A DNA stretch of 32,259 nucleotides from Nitrospinaceae bacterium (lineage in GTDB: Bacteria > Nitrospinota > Nitrospinia > Nitrospinales > Nitrospinaceae). Where the stretch lies: contig JAJDBF010000059.1 of the NCBI GenBank assembly GCA_029261535.1, positions 1 to 32,259 on the forward strand, read 5' to 3'. Shown one piece after another: positions 8,629 through 18,336 of the stretch. The notes under the pieces are model-generated. The model was not told the origin of the DNA and ran no database searches. It worked only from the letters and a program-made list of their open reading frames with translations. The first letter of the stretch is position 1. Each line of letters opens with the position of its first letter. The translations under genes were made by a program, and so were the position numbers.

Positions 8629-11463
8629 TTAAACTTTCAGCACCTCTTTTAAATACCGCCCCGTATAAGATTTTTTAACTTTGATAATGTCTTCCGGTGT
8701 GCCGACCGCCAGCACTTCCCCGCCTTTGTCGCCGCCCTCAGGTCCGAGGTCGATGATATGATCCGCTGTTTTTATAACATCCAGATTGTGTTCGATAACG
8801 ATGACGGTATTGCCTGTATCGACCAGCCGTGATAACACGCCAAGCAGATGACCGATGTCTTCAAAATGTAATCCGGTGGTAGGTTCGTCAAGAATGTAAA
8901 GGGTCTGACCGGTACTGCGCTTGCTCAGTTCTTTGGAAAGCTTGACCCGCTGGGCCTCGCCGCCGGACAGGGTGGTTGCTGGTTGACCAAGATGAATGTA
9001 GTTCAGGCCGACATCGGTGAGCGTTTTCAGTTTTATTTTTAGGGCCGGGATGTTTTTAAAAAATTCGAGAGCTTGTTCGACTGTCAATTCCAGAACCTCG
9101 GCGATATTTATTCCCTTGTAGAGAATTTCCAGTGTCTCTCGGTTGAACCGTTTTCCATGGCAGACTTCGCAGGTGACAAAAATATCCGGTAAAAAATGCA
9201 TTTCAACTTTGAGGATGCCATCACCCTGGCAAGATTCGCACCGCCCTCCCTTTACATTAAAACTGAAACGCCCCGGTTTATAACCGCGCATGCGCGCTTC
9301 CGGAACTTCGCTGAACAGTTCGCGGATCAAGGTGAACAAGCCCGTGTAAGTGGCAGGGTTAGATCGGGGGGTGCGCCCGATCGGTGACTGGTCGATGTCG
9401 ATGACCTTGTCGAGAAAGTTGATGCCCTTGATTTTATCGAAATGCCCTGGTCTCGCGTTGGATTTCCAAAAATGGCAAGCCAGAGATTTGTATAAAATAT
9501 CAATGGTCAATGTGCTTTTGCCGGAGCCTGAAACGCCGGTGACGCAGGTGAAACACCCTAGCGGAAACTTGACGCTTATATTTTTTAAATTATTTTGACT
9601 GGCTCCGGTGATCTCAAGAAAGTGACCACTGCCCTCGCGCCTTTGTTCTGGGAGGGGGATGGAACGTCGGCCAGAAAGGTATTGCCCGGTCAGGGAATTC
9701 TTATCTTTAAGCATCGCCTTGGGTGTACCTGAAAAAACTATCTTACCACCGTGCCGACCCGCACCGGGTCCGAGGTCGACCACATGGTCCGCCGCCAGAA
9801 TCGTGTTGGCATCATGTTCCACCACGATAACGGTGTTGCCAAGTTCCCGGAGTTTGACCAGTGTTTCCAGGAGTCGGTCATTGTCTCGTTGATGCAGGCC
9901 AATACTGGGTTCATCAAGAACGTAAAGTACGCCCATCAATTGCGATCCGATCTGGGTTGCCAGCCTGATGCGCTGACTCTCTCCGCCGGAAAGAGTCGCC
10001 GAGGTTCTGTTGAGCGTGAGGTAGTCCAGTCCAACATTGTTGAGGAAGGTCAGACGCTCTTTAATTTCTTTGGTGATTCTGCGGGCGATGTGCGACTCCT
10101 GTTTGTTCAGCTTCATGGACTCAAAAAACTTTTTAAGATCGCTTATAGAACGGTCCGTCATTCGAATAATATTTTCCCCATTGATGCGCACCGAAACCGC
10201 TTCCGGTTTGAGCCGGTCTCCTTTGCAGGCCGGACAGGAAAGTGACCGCATGTAGCGGGCAATATCGTCGCGAACATGGGAGGAGTCTGTCTCTCGATAG
10301 CGTCGATCAAGATCGGGGATCACGCCTTCAAAAGTACCCTCGTAGGTGTGGCGGCGATCATGCTTTTCATAAAAATACGGAACTTTGGTGTTTCCCGATC
10401 CGTAAAGAATCAGGTCGCGTACTTTTTTTGGATGGTCCTTGAAAGGCGTTTTCAATTTAAAATTGAAATGCTCCGAAACTGCTTCCAGCATCTGATGGAA
10501 ATAGACCGATGTCTTTTTCTCCCAAGGTTTGATCGCGCCATTGCGTATGGAAAGGGAATCGTCGGGAACTACCAGCTCCGGGTCGATCACCATTTTATTT
10601 CCCAAGCCATCACAGGCCGGGCAGGCACCCGTTGGGTTGTTGAAGGAGAATAGCCGAGGTTCCAGCTCCGGATAACTGATGTTGCAATAACTACAGGCAA
10701 ACTTTTCGCTGAACAGGAGGTCTTCACCTTCTTCTTTTCCTTTGGGTAAAATAGAAACGATGAGCGAGTGATCGCCTTCCCTGAGGCCGGTTTCGACAGA
10801 GTCTGCAAGCCGTTTGTTCAGGTTGGGCTTGATAATGAGCCGATCGACCACCGTTTCGATCGTGTGTTTGAATTTCTTGTCCAGTTTGATTTCTTCTTCC
10901 AGCGATCTCACTTCGCCGTTGACCCGCACCCGAACGAATCCTTTTTTACGAAGTGCTGAAAGTTCTTTTTTAAATTCGCCTTTCCGGCTTTGGACTACCG
11001 GTGCGAGGACCATTACCTTTTTCCCCTCGGGCAATCCCTGAACCTGATCGACAATTTGCTGAACGGTTTGCGATGAGATTTCACGGTCGCATTGATAGCA
11101 GAAGACCCGACCGATGCGTGCATAGAGCAGGCGCAGGTAATCATAAATTTCGGTGACCGTCCCTACCGTTGAGCGGGGGTTTTTACTGGAAGTTTTTTGC
11201 TCGATTGAAATTGCGGGGGAGAGGCCTTCGATATAATCAATGTCCGGCTTTTCCATGAGCTCGAGGAATTGCCGGGCGTAAGCCGATAAGGATTCAACGT
11301 AACGCCGTTGTCCCTCCGCGTATATGGTGTCGAAAGCTAAAGAAGATTTACCCGAACCACTCAATCCAGTGATGACCACCAACTTGTTTCTGGGCAGAAC
11401 GAGGTCAATGTTTTTCAGGTTGTGTTCGCGCGCACCTTTGATCGTGATTGTGTCGAGGGCCAT
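8629..11463 (-). CDS. uvrA: UvrABC excinuclease subunit A
   Basis: The 944-residue DNA damage sensor of nucleotide excision repair is of normal length. It has the first Walker A GLSGSGKS at residues 33-40, followed by [20 protein letters not shown], and the second Walker A VSGSGKST near residue 645. Two ABC signatures ([12 protein letters not shown] and [12 protein letters not shown]) are present. Zinc modules are visible as CSYC...CPAC at about 256-286 and CESC...CEVC at about 740-765. It lies 29 bases downstream of the UbiD-family gene on the same strand and is probably cotranscribed with it. No SOS (LexA) box was recognised ahead of it. There is no clear ribosome binding site before the ATG. 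Confidence 0.98.
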   Translation of the reverse strand: MALDTITIKGAREHNLKNIDLVLPRNKLVVITGLSGSGKSSLAFDTIYAEGQRRYVESLSAYARQFLELMEKPDIDYIEGLSPAISIEQKTSSKNPRSTVGTVTEIYDYLRLLYARIGRVFCYQCDREISSQTVQQIVDQVQGLPEGKKVMVLAPVVQSRKGEFKKELSALRKKGFVRVRVNGEVRSLEEEIKLDKKFKHTIETVVDRLIIKPNLNKRLADSVETGLREGDHSLIVSILPKGKEEGEDLLFSEKFACSYCNISYPELEPRLFSFNNPTGACPACDGLGNKMVIDPELVVPDDSLSIRNGAIKPWEKKTSVYFHQMLEAVSEHFNFKLKTPFKDHPKKVRDLILYGSGNTKVPYFYEKHDRRHTYEGTFEGVIPDLDRRYRETDSSHVRDDIARYMRSLSCPACKGDRLKPEAVSVRINGENIIRMTDRSISDLKKFFESMKLNKQESHIARRITKEIKERLTFLNNVGLDYLTLNRTSATLSGGESQRIRLATQIGSQLMGVLYVLDEPSIGLHQRDNDRLLETLVKLRELGNTVIVVEHDANTILAADHVVDLGPGAGRHGGKIVFSGTPKAMLKDKNSLTGQYLSGRRSIPLPEQRREGSGHFLEITGASQNNLKNISVKFPLGCFTCVTGVSGSGKSTLTIDILYKSLACHFWKSNARPGHFDKIKGINFLDKVIDIDQSPIGRTPRSNPATYTGLFTLIRELFSEVPEARMRGYKPGRFSFNVKGGRCESCQGDGILKVEMHFLPDIFVTCEVCHGKRFNRETLEILYKGINIAEVLELTVEQALEFFKNIPALKIKLKTLTDVGLNYIHLGQPATTLSGGEAQRVKLSKELSKRSTGQTLYILDEPTTGLHFEDIGHLLGVLSRLVDTGNTVIVIEHNLDVIKTADHIIDLGPEGGDKGGEVLAVGTPEDIIKVKKSYTGRYLKEVLKV

Positions 11464-11492
11464 GGTTGAGTGTGTTCTTTTTGGTGGGACAA

Positions 11493-13313
11493 TTATTGAG
11501 GAAAAATCTGTTTCCAGTCTTCATCTATTTTCCGGCGCACGCTTTCGGACATGACAATTTCATCAGGCCAGTTTTGTTGATAGCCTTCTTCTGCTAGTTT
11601 TTGTGACAGGTCGATTCCCAATCGGTCGCCGCTTCTGTAGGTGTCGCGCTTTGGGTCAAGATTGTTAAATAATTTCCAGAGCATTGTTGAATTGTTCCGC
11701 AAGTTAACGTGCTTCTCGAAAACGCATACAACTTTTATGTCATTAAATATTTCGGCACTGATAAAAAGTTTGATGAAGTCGGATGTTTCATTTGGCCTGG
11801 TTTTATCCATTGCCGCGAGAAGAATGGGGCGGGCAGTGTCCGTATGAATAAGGCGGCAATCGTCCAGTTGAGGAAAAGTGTTTGCCGCCTGACGCTCCAA
11901 ATTTTCTGCGTCTTTTAAACTGGGTGGCTCCACCGGATTTCTTAGAGTTTCCCCGTCCACCGGGGCCGTCAGATCGATTCCGAGTTTGGAGCCGTAGAGG
12001 GCATGATCAGACGCATGGTTCAGGACATCGAGAATACCTTCGGAGAAAAACAAGTCGCGGTCAAGATCCGTTTCATTGAGCAAATGTTTTAGCACAGCGT
12101 TTTCATCATGCACAGAGCACTGGTCGGAATCGACAACGATGATGATCTTGACGAAGCTCATTTGTCCGGCTCCCCATAACGCGCTCATCAGTCTGTGGGC
12201 CTGCATGGGGTAACGTTTGTCGATGGATACGATCACGCAGTTATGAAAAACACCTTCCAGCGGCATGTTCATGTCCACCACTTCCGGCCATTGCATTTTT
12301 AGCAAGGGCATGAAAATTCGTTCAGTGGCTTTCCCCAGGTAATAATCTTCTTGCGGCGGAATACCAACGATGGTGGTGTGGTAGATCGGATTGTTGCGGG
12401 TGGTGAGGGCAGTGACGTGAAACACCGGGTAGTCGCCATCTTGCGAATAGTAACCAGTGTGATCGCCGAACGGACCTTCCAGTCTCAATTCCTGCGGATC
12501 AATGTAACCTTCCAGAATAATTTCTGCATTGGCTGGCACTTCAAGGTTGACCGTTTTGCATTTCACCAAAGGGACTGGTTTTTTGCGCAGGAAACCTGCA
12601 AGTAGAAATTCGTCGACTCCATAGGGAAGGGGTGCGGATGCCGAGTAGCAGGTTGCCGGGTCGGCACCAATGGTCACCGCCACTTCCATGCGTAGATTTT
12701 TCTTTTTAAAATCATGGAAAAAATGAGCCCCGTCTTTATGGATGTGCCAGTGCATGGCGGTGGTTCTGCGGTCGTAGACCTGCATACGGTAGAGCCCGAC
12801 GTTTCTGATTTTCCGATCGACACTGCGGTTGATGACGATAGGGTAGGTGATGAAACGACCGGCATCCTGCGGCCAGCACTGGAGGATCGGGATGCGGCCA
12901 AGGTCCACCGCGTCTCCGGTGTGCACCACTTCCTGGCAAGGTGCGGTGCTGACTAAGCGTGGTGGAAATTGTGAGGCCTGCAATAGTAGGGGGATCAATC
13001 GAGCCTTATCTATAAGGCTTTGCGGCGGTGCGATCTTAAGAAACCGCTCCATGTCGGTGGCGATGTCATCCAGTTTTTCAACTTCAAGTGCTGAGCACAT
13101 GCGTTTCCAACTGCCAAACGCATTGATCAAAACTGGCATGGCACTGCCTTCGACATTTTCAAAAAGGAGGGCCTTGCCGCCGCCTTCGGTTTTTGATATG
13201 CGGTCGGTGATCTCGCTGATCTCAAGGATGGGTGAGACCCGCCGTGAGATACGGACAAGCTCCCCCATGGAGTCGAGACACTTTATAAATTCTCTGAGTG
13301 ATGGAAATGCCAT
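11493..13313 (-). CDS. ubiD: UbiD-family prenylated-FMN-dependent decarboxylase
   Basis: The product has 606 residues, about 100 more than E. coli UbiD, matching the longer branch of the family. Conserved features are [13 protein letters not shown], the region implicated in the active site next to prenylated [18 protein letters not shown], and the N-terminal [12 protein letters not shown]. UbiD enzymes remove the carboxylate from 4-hydroxybenzoate-derived quinone precursors; other members act on other aromatic acids or in the futalosine menaquinone route, so the exact substrate is open. No ubiX (prenyl-FMN synthase) gene is in the window. It is divergent from the permease genes at 13438 (124-base gap) and precedes uvrA. 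Confidence 0.85.
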   Translation of the reverse strand: MAFPSLREFIKCLDSMGELVRISRRVSPILEISEITDRISKTEGGGKALLFENVEGSAMPVLINAFGSWKRMCSALEVEKLDDIATDMERFLKIAPPQSLIDKARLIPLLLQASQFPPRLVSTAPCQEVVHTGDAVDLGRIPILQCWPQDAGRFITYPIVINRSVDRKIRNVGLYRMQVYDRRTTAMHWHIHKDGAHFFHDFKKKNLRMEVAVTIGADPATCYSASAPLPYGVDEFLLAGFLRKKPVPLVKCKTVNLEVPANAEIILEGYIDPQELRLEGPFGDHTGYYSQDGDYPVFHVTALTTRNNPIYHTTIVGIPPQEDYYLGKATERIFMPLLKMQWPEVVDMNMPLEGVFHNCVIVSIDKRYPMQAHRLMSALWGAGQMSFVKIIIVVDSDQCSVHDENAVLKHLLNETDLDRDLFFSEGILDVLNHASDHALYGSKLGIDLTAPVDGETLRNPVEPPSLKDAENLERQAANTFPQLDDCRLIHTDTARPILLAAMDKTRPNETSDFIKLFISAEIFNDIKVVCVFEKHVNLRNNSTMLWKLFNNLDPKRDTYRSGDRLGIDLSQKLAEEGYQQNWPDEIVMSESVRRKIDEDWKQIFPQ

Positions 13314-13437
13314 ACCTGTCCCATGCGAAAAAGATCAAGAGGGCATTATATCTCAGACCGGGTGACTTCGGGGGATTTGTTAGTTTTTCCCTGACCAATT
13401 GTCTGTGTTAACGTAGTCGGAAATCGGGAGGTGATTC

Positions 13438-14382
13438 ATGTTGGGCTATTTTTTTAAAAGGGTGTTGCACGGGCTTCCAGTGATTCTTGTGGTGGCGACG
13501 CTGACCTTCCTTATTTTACGGATGGTACCGGGTGGACCCTTTGACCGGGACAAAAAACTGCCGCCGGAAATCCTGGCGAATATTGAGGCGAAATATCATC
13601 TGGACAAACCCGTGCTGGAGCAATACCTGCATTATCTCGGGCAGGTTCTGCAAGGTGACCTGGGTCCCTCCTACAAGTACGTTGGGCGTAATGTCTCCGA
13701 CATCCTTCTCGAAACATTTCCCGTGTCGCTTACCCTTGGACTGTGCGCGGCTCTGGTAACTTTATGCCTTGGCATTCCTGCTGGAATACTGGCGGCGGCA
13801 GGACGCGATACCTGGCTCGACCGATTTTTTATTTTTCTGGCGACTCTCGGCATCTCCCTTCCCAGCTTTGTTATCGGGACTTTACTGATTCTTGTTTTTT
13901 CGCATCAACTACATTGGTTGCCACCTGCATTGTGGGAAGGGCCGCGTCACGTTCTCATGCCCGCGTTTGCGCTGGGGGCCGGATTCGCCGGTTACATCGC
14001 GCGGTTAACACGCTCCACTCTGCTAGACGTGATGGATCAGGATTTTATTCGCACGGCCCGCGCCAAGGGATTGCCCGAGTCAACTATCATGCTCAAGCAT
14101 GCCTTGATCAACGCGGCCTCTCCTGTTGTCTCAGTGATGGGGCCACTCACCGCCGGACTGGTGGTGGGCTCGTTTGTGATCGAATACCTGTTTTCGATTC
14201 CTGGTATGGGCAATTATTTTATCACCGCCGTGACCAACCGTGACTACCCACTTATCATGGGCGTGACGCTGGTGTACGCCGTGTTGATTGTGCTGGCGAA
14301 TATTGTGGTCGATCTGATTTACATGAAACTCGATCCCCGTGTGAAATTACTCGACGCTACGGGAAGCGCGAAAAGAACATGA
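13438..14382 (+). CDS. Opp/Dpp-type ABC transporter permease (DppB/OppB family)
   Basis: The 314-residue inner-membrane permease has the DppB-type N-terminus (MLGYFFKRVLHGLPVILVV, then LTFLILRMVPGGPFD). The cytoplasmic EAA loop reads LLDVMDQDFIRTARAKGL, ending in a GLP segment and then KHALINAASPVV. About six transmembrane segments are visible. A strong ribosome binding site (GGGAGGTGAT) precedes the ATG. It overlaps the next permease gene by four bases (ATGA), so the two form a heterodimeric pore. No ATPase or binding-protein gene is adjacent on this strand, so substrate and energy partner are unknown; the importer at 18613-28171 has its own permeases. Confidence 0.92.
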   Translation: MLGYFFKRVLHGLPVILVVATLTFLILRMVPGGPFDRDKKLPPEILANIEAKYHLDKPVLEQYLHYLGQVLQGDLGPSYKYVGRNVSDILLETFPVSLTLGLCAALVTLCLGIPAGILAAAGRDTWLDRFFIFLATLGISLPSFVIGTLLILVFSHQLHWLPPALWEGPRHVLMPAFALGAGFAGYIARLTRSTLLDVMDQDFIRTARAKGLPESTIMLKHALINAASPVVSVMGPLTAGLVVGSFVIEYLFSIPGMGNYFITAVTNRDYPLIMGVTLVYAVLIVLANIVVDLIYMKLDPRVKLLDATGSAKRT

Positions 14383-15197
14383 GCCGCTTCTCCATGATGG
14401 CAAAAATAAGTGCCGGGTTTCTCATCTCCATGTGCTTGCTCGCAGGATTCGCTCCCTGGGTTTCCCCTTACTCATTCGATATTCAGGACACTACAAGAAT
14501 TTTGCTGACTCCATCTCTTCAGCATTGGATGGGAACCGACACATTGGGACGTGATCTCTTTTCCCGCCTGTTATACGGAGCTAGAGTTTCTCTATTCATC
14601 GGGATCGTGACCACCCTCATCGCGCTGGTGTTCGGCACCCTTTACGGAGCGGTCGCTGGCTACGCCGGAGGTCGCATCGATAGTTTTATGATGCGCGTGG
14701 TGGACGTGGTGTTTGCCTTGCCGGATTTGCTACTCATCATCCTCATCATGGTGGCGCTGGGCAAAGGCGTGCTCAGTATTTTCATCGCACTGACCCTGGT
14801 CAGCTGGGTTACCGTGGCGCGTCTGGTGCGTGGCGAAGTACTCAAGGTCAAGGAGTACGCTTACGTCACCGCCTCGCGTGCACTGGGGGCAGGGCCCGCG
14901 CGAATTTTGTGGAAAGAAATTTTGCCCAACCTTTACGGTGTTCTGCTGGTGACCTTGTCGTTTAGAATTCCATCGGCGATTCTGGCAGAATCGACCTTAA
15001 GTTTTATCGGCCTTGGCATTGCACCCCCCGCCAGCAGTTGGGGGACGTTAGCCAATGAAGGCTGGAAGGCCATCAAGTTTTATCCTCACCTGATTTTATT
15101 TCCGTCTCTCGCCATTTTTCTCACGATACTGGCTTTTAATTTTCTGGGCGATGGTCTGCGGGATTTTCTCAATCCCCGCAGGCGTAAAGCTATCTAA
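14379..15197 (+). CDS. Opp/Dpp-type ABC transporter permease (DppC/OppC family)
   Basis: The 272-residue permease has the OppC N-terminal domain (first membrane helix at about residues 8-28) and the family signature HWMGTDTLGRDLFSRLLYGARV. The EAA loop is around LKVKEYAYVTASRALGAGPA. It pairs with the preceding DppB-type permease, which it overlaps by four bases. It ends with basic residues (NPRRRKAI). No gene for an ATPase follows; the next 240 bases contain only a promoter for the following gene. Confidence 0.92.
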   Translation: MSRFSMMAKISAGFLISMCLLAGFAPWVSPYSFDIQDTTRILLTPSLQHWMGTDTLGRDLFSRLLYGARVSLFIGIVTTLIALVFGTLYGAVAGYAGGRIDSFMMRVVDVVFALPDLLLIILIMVALGKGVLSIFIALTLVSWVTVARLVRGEVLKVKEYAYVTASRALGAGPARILWKEILPNLYGVLLVTLSFRIPSAILAESTLSFIGLGIAPPASSWGTLANEGWKAIKFYPHLILFPSLAIFLTILAFNFLGDGLRDFLNPRRRKAI

Positions 15198-15353
15198 AGG
15201 GATTTCAATAGCTTAGACCGGAAAATTTATCGGTTAGGGGCTTTTCATTGGGAGGGGATAGGAGTAAAATAGATTTTAGTAAGGTGGGTCCAGCGTTAGT
15301 CCTTTTTTTTCAATGACCTTCTGCTTGGCCAGGGTGTCGCCGGGGTTTGATGG

Positions 15354-15382
15354 TTGACAACCTGCCAAAGTCGATTTAAATT
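15354..15382 (+). promoter_or_regulatory. Sigma70-like promoter before the small cysteine protein
   Basis: A perfect TTGACA at 15354-15359 is followed, after 17 bases, by TAAATT at 15377-15382 (four of six). The expected start near 15389 gives a 49-base leader to the ATG at 15438. Otherwise the stretch 15198-15437 holds no gene and no clear terminator for the permeases. Confidence 0.5.
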
Positions 15383-15437
15383 ACCGTTTCTTTTGAGGAT
15401 TTGCCTCAGTAAAGCGGTACCTGAATCTGGAAAAGAA

Positions 15438-15740
15438 ATGTCCCCGCTAAAAACCGATCTGATCTGCGAGATCATTCGGAAGTCGCAGTGTAATCTTCTT
15501 GAAAAAAAAGGTTACGCCAAATTAAATGGCTCCGATGAGTGTGAAGAGCAAGTGATGAACTGGGTGCGTTACAATGCCCGGTGTTATCGCGAACATTTTC
15601 GAGACTGTCTGGAGGTTCATTCAACTGCAGAGCTGGGCGATATTTTAAAAAGCGTGGCCACCAGCGGTAAACATTTAAACGAAATTCTGGACAAGTTGCC
15701 TGTGTTTGTAGAACGCAATGGCGAGAAAAGTCCGGTTTGA
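15438..15740 (+). CDS. Hypothetical small cysteine-containing protein
   Basis: The 100-residue protein is not recognised. The ATG at 15438 (MSPLKTDLIC) was preferred over a TTG at 15354, because that TTG lies inside the likely promoter. The sequence is soluble and mostly helical in character, with five cysteines (the first in LICEI, then SQCNLL, DECEEQ, NARCYRE and RDCLEV) scattered through the first two thirds, followed by a lysine/leucine-rich end. There is no signal peptide and no zinc-finger spacing that can be named. It is probably cotranscribed with the DUF1566 gene that begins 25 bases after its stop. Confidence 0.6.
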   Translation: MSPLKTDLICEIIRKSQCNLLEKKGYAKLNGSDECEEQVMNWVRYNARCYREHFRDCLEVHSTAELGDILKSVATSGKHLNEILDKLPVFVERNGEKSPV

Positions 15741-15765
15741 AAAATATCAGCGGGTAAAAAAAGTT

Positions 15766-16428
15766 ATGGCAGAAAATCCAGAAAACAAATCAGAAGAAAA
15801 AGTGGAAGCAAAACCGGCAGAAGCTGAAAAACCTGCTGGGGATAAACCGGCACCTTCTGCCGCCAAGCCAGCACCTAAGGCCGCACCCAAAGCCAAACCG
15901 AAAGCCGAGCCGAAAGACCCGCTCATCGATAACGGCGATGGCACGATCACCGATCCCAATTCCGGTTACATGTGGAAGCAGTCCGATGCGTGGCTCGACT
16001 GCCATAAATTTTTTACTTTTGATGCGGCAAAAGAGTATCTGGATAATCTCAATAAAGATAAGTTTGCAGGTTACGAAGACTGGCGTATGCCGAACAAGTT
16101 AGAAGCCACCACCCTGGTCGATAAGGCCAAGGTCAAGACCCAGTTTTGCCTCGATAAAAACGGCACGACCTTTCCACTCGATCCGATCTTTACCGAAGGC
16201 CGTGTGTGCAACACTTGGATCACCGAATGCACGCCGGAAAAAGTCATCCGCTTCGATTATAAAATCGGTGGCGAGTTCATTTACCCTCCCTCAGAAGTGT
16301 GGTCTTCCATCTACGCCGTACGCGGCGAAGCCAAACCAGCGGAAGTTGCGAAACCTGCCGCTACGCCGGCAGAAAAGCCTGCATCCAGTGCGGGTGCTAC
16401 AGCCGCCGCTTCCACCAAGTCCGACTGA
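15766..16428 (+). CDS. DUF1566 (Lcl C-terminal-like) domain protein with Ala/Pro/Lys-rich tails
   Basis: The product has 220 residues from the ATG at 15766 (MAENPENKSEEK); an upstream in-frame ATG at 15718 would overlap the preceding gene. Residues 1-50 and the last 40 are low-complexity, built from Ala, Pro, Lys and Glu (APKAAPKAKPKAEPKD near 40). Between them is a DUF1566 domain: DNGDGTITDPNSGYMWKQ at its start, then FAGYEDWRMPNKLEATTLVD, and VWSSIYAVRG near its end. DUF1566 is usually extracellular or lipoprotein-borne, but no signal peptide is present here, which is odd. The domain has three cysteines. Its function is unknown. It converges on proline dehydrogenase with an 11-base gap. Confidence 0.75.
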   Translation: MAENPENKSEEKVEAKPAEAEKPAGDKPAPSAAKPAPKAAPKAKPKAEPKDPLIDNGDGTITDPNSGYMWKQSDAWLDCHKFFTFDAAKEYLDNLNKDKFAGYEDWRMPNKLEATTLVDKAKVKTQFCLDKNGTTFPLDPIFTEGRVCNTWITECTPEKVIRFDYKIGGEFIYPPSEVWSSIYAVRGEAKPAEVAKPAATPAEKPASSAGATAAASTKSD

Positions 16429-16439
16429 CCCACTTCGGC

Positions 16440-17318
16440 CTACAAGTTTAATCCCTGCAATCTCCCCAAGCCAAATGTTTCGCGGAAAACGCTTTTGAGC
16501 ACGAACAGTATATTTTCTTTGCGCTCAGCCAATCGGCGCAGAGTATACGGTAGCCAGGATTTACCGAACGGGACGTAGACCCGCACCCGGTAGCCTTTGC
16601 CGAGCAAATCCTTTTGCAGGTCGCGCCTCACTCCATACAACATTTCAAAGAAAAACCTGTTGGCATTAATATGCTCGACCTTCACAAATTTGAGAATTTC
16701 TTCAAGCAGAACTTCATCATGCGTGGCGATGGCGGGTTGGAATCCTGAGGTCAGCAATCGCCGCGCTTGCCGGAAAAAATTCTCGCGGATATTGTCCATC
16801 GATTGCAACGCAATATGCTCTGGTTCGTGGTAGGCCCCCTTACACAATCGTGTGGAAATTCCTTCGTCGATCACCCGCCCAATGTCACTTTCCGTCCGGT
16901 GCAGGTAGGCCTGCAGGACCAGTCCCAGGTTGGGGTACTGCCGATGCAGTTCGATCCCCTCATATAAGATGTCCTGAGTGGTGTTCGAGCCTTCCATGTC
17001 GAACCGGACGGTGTGGTGTCCCGACGCTTGGAGGATGGTCTCAACGTTGCGACGGCAAAAGTCAGGGTCGATGTGCAGTCCCATCTGTGTCAACTTGATC
17101 GACAGGTCGAGCGGGAAGGTCTGGTCCTTCATCCTTTTTAGCAGGTCGAGGTATTCCTTCTGCGCCGCCAGTGCCTGCCCTTTGGTGTGGGTGTCTTCAC
17201 CAAGAACATCGACCGTGGACAGGTAGCCGTGGCGGCTGAGTGATTGCACATTACACAGGGCGGTCTTTAAATCTTCTCCCGCGATGAACCGTTTGGCGAA
17301 GGGGTAGAGGAGATGCAT
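16440..17318 (-). CDS. Proline dehydrogenase (monofunctional PRODH)
   Basis: The 292-residue FAD-dependent TIM-barrel enzyme oxidises proline to pyrroline-5-carboxylate and passes electrons to the quinone pool. Diagnostic segments are VDVLGED near the N-terminus, the strand LSIKLTQMGL, RFDMEGS, LCKGAY, IATHDE, FEMLYGVRRDL, and the substrate-binding end RVYVPFGKSWLPYTLRRLAE. Length matches monofunctional PRODH rather than the fused PutA. A strong AGGAGGT precedes the ATG. No P5C dehydrogenase is nearby in the window. It is divergent from the microprotein at 17487, with a 168-base gap between them. Confidence 0.92.
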   Translation of the reverse strand: MHLLYPFAKRFIAGEDLKTALCNVQSLSRHGYLSTVDVLGEDTHTKGQALAAQKEYLDLLKRMKDQTFPLDLSIKLTQMGLHIDPDFCRRNVETILQASGHHTVRFDMEGSNTTQDILYEGIELHRQYPNLGLVLQAYLHRTESDIGRVIDEGISTRLCKGAYHEPEHIALQSMDNIRENFFRQARRLLTSGFQPAIATHDEVLLEEILKFVKVEHINANRFFFEMLYGVRRDLQKDLLGKGYRVRVYVPFGKSWLPYTLRRLAERKENILFVLKSVFRETFGLGRLQGLNL

Positions 17319-17419
17319 GGTGACCTCCTGAAGTATTATGTTTTGGTAGAGCCTGTCGTCTGACTAAAACCCTGCCTGACAATAATATGAGCCCTGTTTC
17401 GCGTAATGGAATCAGGCGA

Positions 17420-17447
17420 TTGAAAATTTCCTGATTTAGCTTATAGT
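17420..17447 (+). promoter_or_regulatory. Sigma70-like promoter of the membrane microprotein
   Basis: TTGAAA at 17420-17425 and TATAGT at 17442-17447 are separated by 16 bases. The expected start near 17454 gives a 33-base leader to the ATG at 17487. No other plus-strand gene follows for which this promoter could serve. Confidence 0.5.
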
Positions 17448-17486
17448 GGGCAACGATTTTTGAATATTTTTACAATAGGGGGAATT

Positions 17487-17579
17487 ATGGATATGCAGTC
17501 GTTGTTGTTAACGGGGTTGGTGGGAGTTGCTTTTATCGGCTTGCTGTTTTATTTCATGGCCTGCCGACGTAGCTGGTAA
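17487..17579 (+). CDS. 30-residue single-pass membrane microprotein
   Basis: The ORF encodes MDMQSLLLTGLVGVAFIGL followed by LFYFMACRRSW and a TAA stop. Residues 5-25 form one continuous hydrophobic helix, ending in Cys-Arg-Arg-Ser-Trp, so the positive-inside rule puts the C-terminus in the cytoplasm. TAGGGGG ends four bases before the ATG as a ribosome binding site, and a promoter lies at 17420-17447. Small one-helix proteins of this type often stabilise respiratory complexes (for example CydX or CcoQ-like subunits) or regulate transporters, but no family is recognised and no oxidase gene is nearby. It is followed immediately by the end of the convergent TPR gene, whose terminator run begins inside its stop codon. 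Confidence 0.6.
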   Translation: MDMQSLLLTGLVGVAFIGLLFYFMACRRSW

Positions 17580-17601
17580 AAAAGTTGATCGGGTACGATC
17601 A
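17578..17601 (-). terminator. Intrinsic terminator of the TPR lipoprotein gene
   Basis: Read on the minus strand, TGATCG and CGATCA (17596-17601 and 17586-17591) form a six-pair stem with a four-base loop, followed after two bases by six T (17578-17583). The stop codon of the TPR gene is the first three bases of the stem. The same stem with reversed flanks gives no T run on the plus strand, so it acts in one direction. Confidence 0.5.
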
Positions 17602-18336
17602 GGGGATGCGGGCGACCTGTCCCTTTTCCTCGTAGGCAGGTGGGGTTTTGCGTGGTTCCGCGTCTGCCGGTTTGTGTGCCCTCGCTGGTGGATTGAGGGC
17701 CAGTGCTTTTTTGAAGGGCTCCAGCGCGTCCTTATAGCGTCCCACTTCCAGGTAAGACAGTGCCAGTCCATGCCACATCTTCCCGTTTTCCGGTGCCAGT
17801 TGGGAAGCATTCTCAAACGCCCCGACCGCTTCCTTGTGGCGCTTCGATAAATAAAATGACATGCCGAGATAATAATGACTCTGAGCATTGCCAGGCGAAA
17901 GTGTTAACGCTTTCTGGTAATGCTGAATGGCTTCCTGATGGTAATCATCCACTGCCAGAGCCTGGGCCAGCTTGAAGTGGGCCGGAGCAAAATCCGGTTG
18001 CAGTCTCACCACCTCGCGATACTTCTCCATCTTTTCCTTGTGCCGGCCCAAAGCCCCGTAGGCAAGACCCAGCTCAAAATTTGCCTTGGCCGATTCCGGT
18101 TGCAACGCGTTGGCTTTTTCCAGTGGGACCAGCGCCTCATCAATCCGCCCTGCCGTAAGATAGGCGAAGCCGAGATCGGTGAGATCGTCGACCGACTGCG
18201 GATTTTCCCCCACGAGCGTTTTGGCGAGAGCCACCTCGTCCACCCCATCGGTGACCTCTGCCTCGGTACAGCCTGTAAGCAGGAGCAGGGCTATCAAGCT
18301 TGGCAACAAGGTTGGTATGAAGAAGAATCGTTTCAT
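17599..18336 (-). CDS. TPR-repeat lipoprotein
   Basis: The product has 245 residues from the ATG at 18336 (MKRFFFIP); an earlier in-frame start at 18375 would put 13 residues before the signal peptide. The signal ends in a lipobox LLTGC, with Cys23 as the lipidated residue. Five consecutive 34-residue tetratricopeptide repeats follow, each with the pattern G-x-A-Y/L then the A-x-x-x-x-x-x-A-L-x-L-x-P ending (for example LGFAYLTAGRIDEALVPLEK). The last 30 residues are Pro/Lys/Ala-rich. It is likely an outer-membrane or inner-membrane anchored scaffold for protein assembly; its partner is unknown. It is preceded by 276 bases without a gene before yejF, in which no clear promoter was found. Confidence 0.85.
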   Translation of the reverse strand: MKRFFFIPTLLPSLIALLLLTGCTEAEVTDGVDEVALAKTLVGENPQSVDDLTDLGFAYLTAGRIDEALVPLEKANALQPESAKANFELGLAYGALGRHKEKMEKYREVVRLQPDFAPAHFKLAQALAVDDYHQEAIQHYQKALTLSPGNAQSHYYLGMSFYLSKRHKEAVGAFENASQLAPENGKMWHGLALSYLEVGRYKDALEPFKKALALNPPARAHKPADAEPRKTPPAYEEKGQVARIP

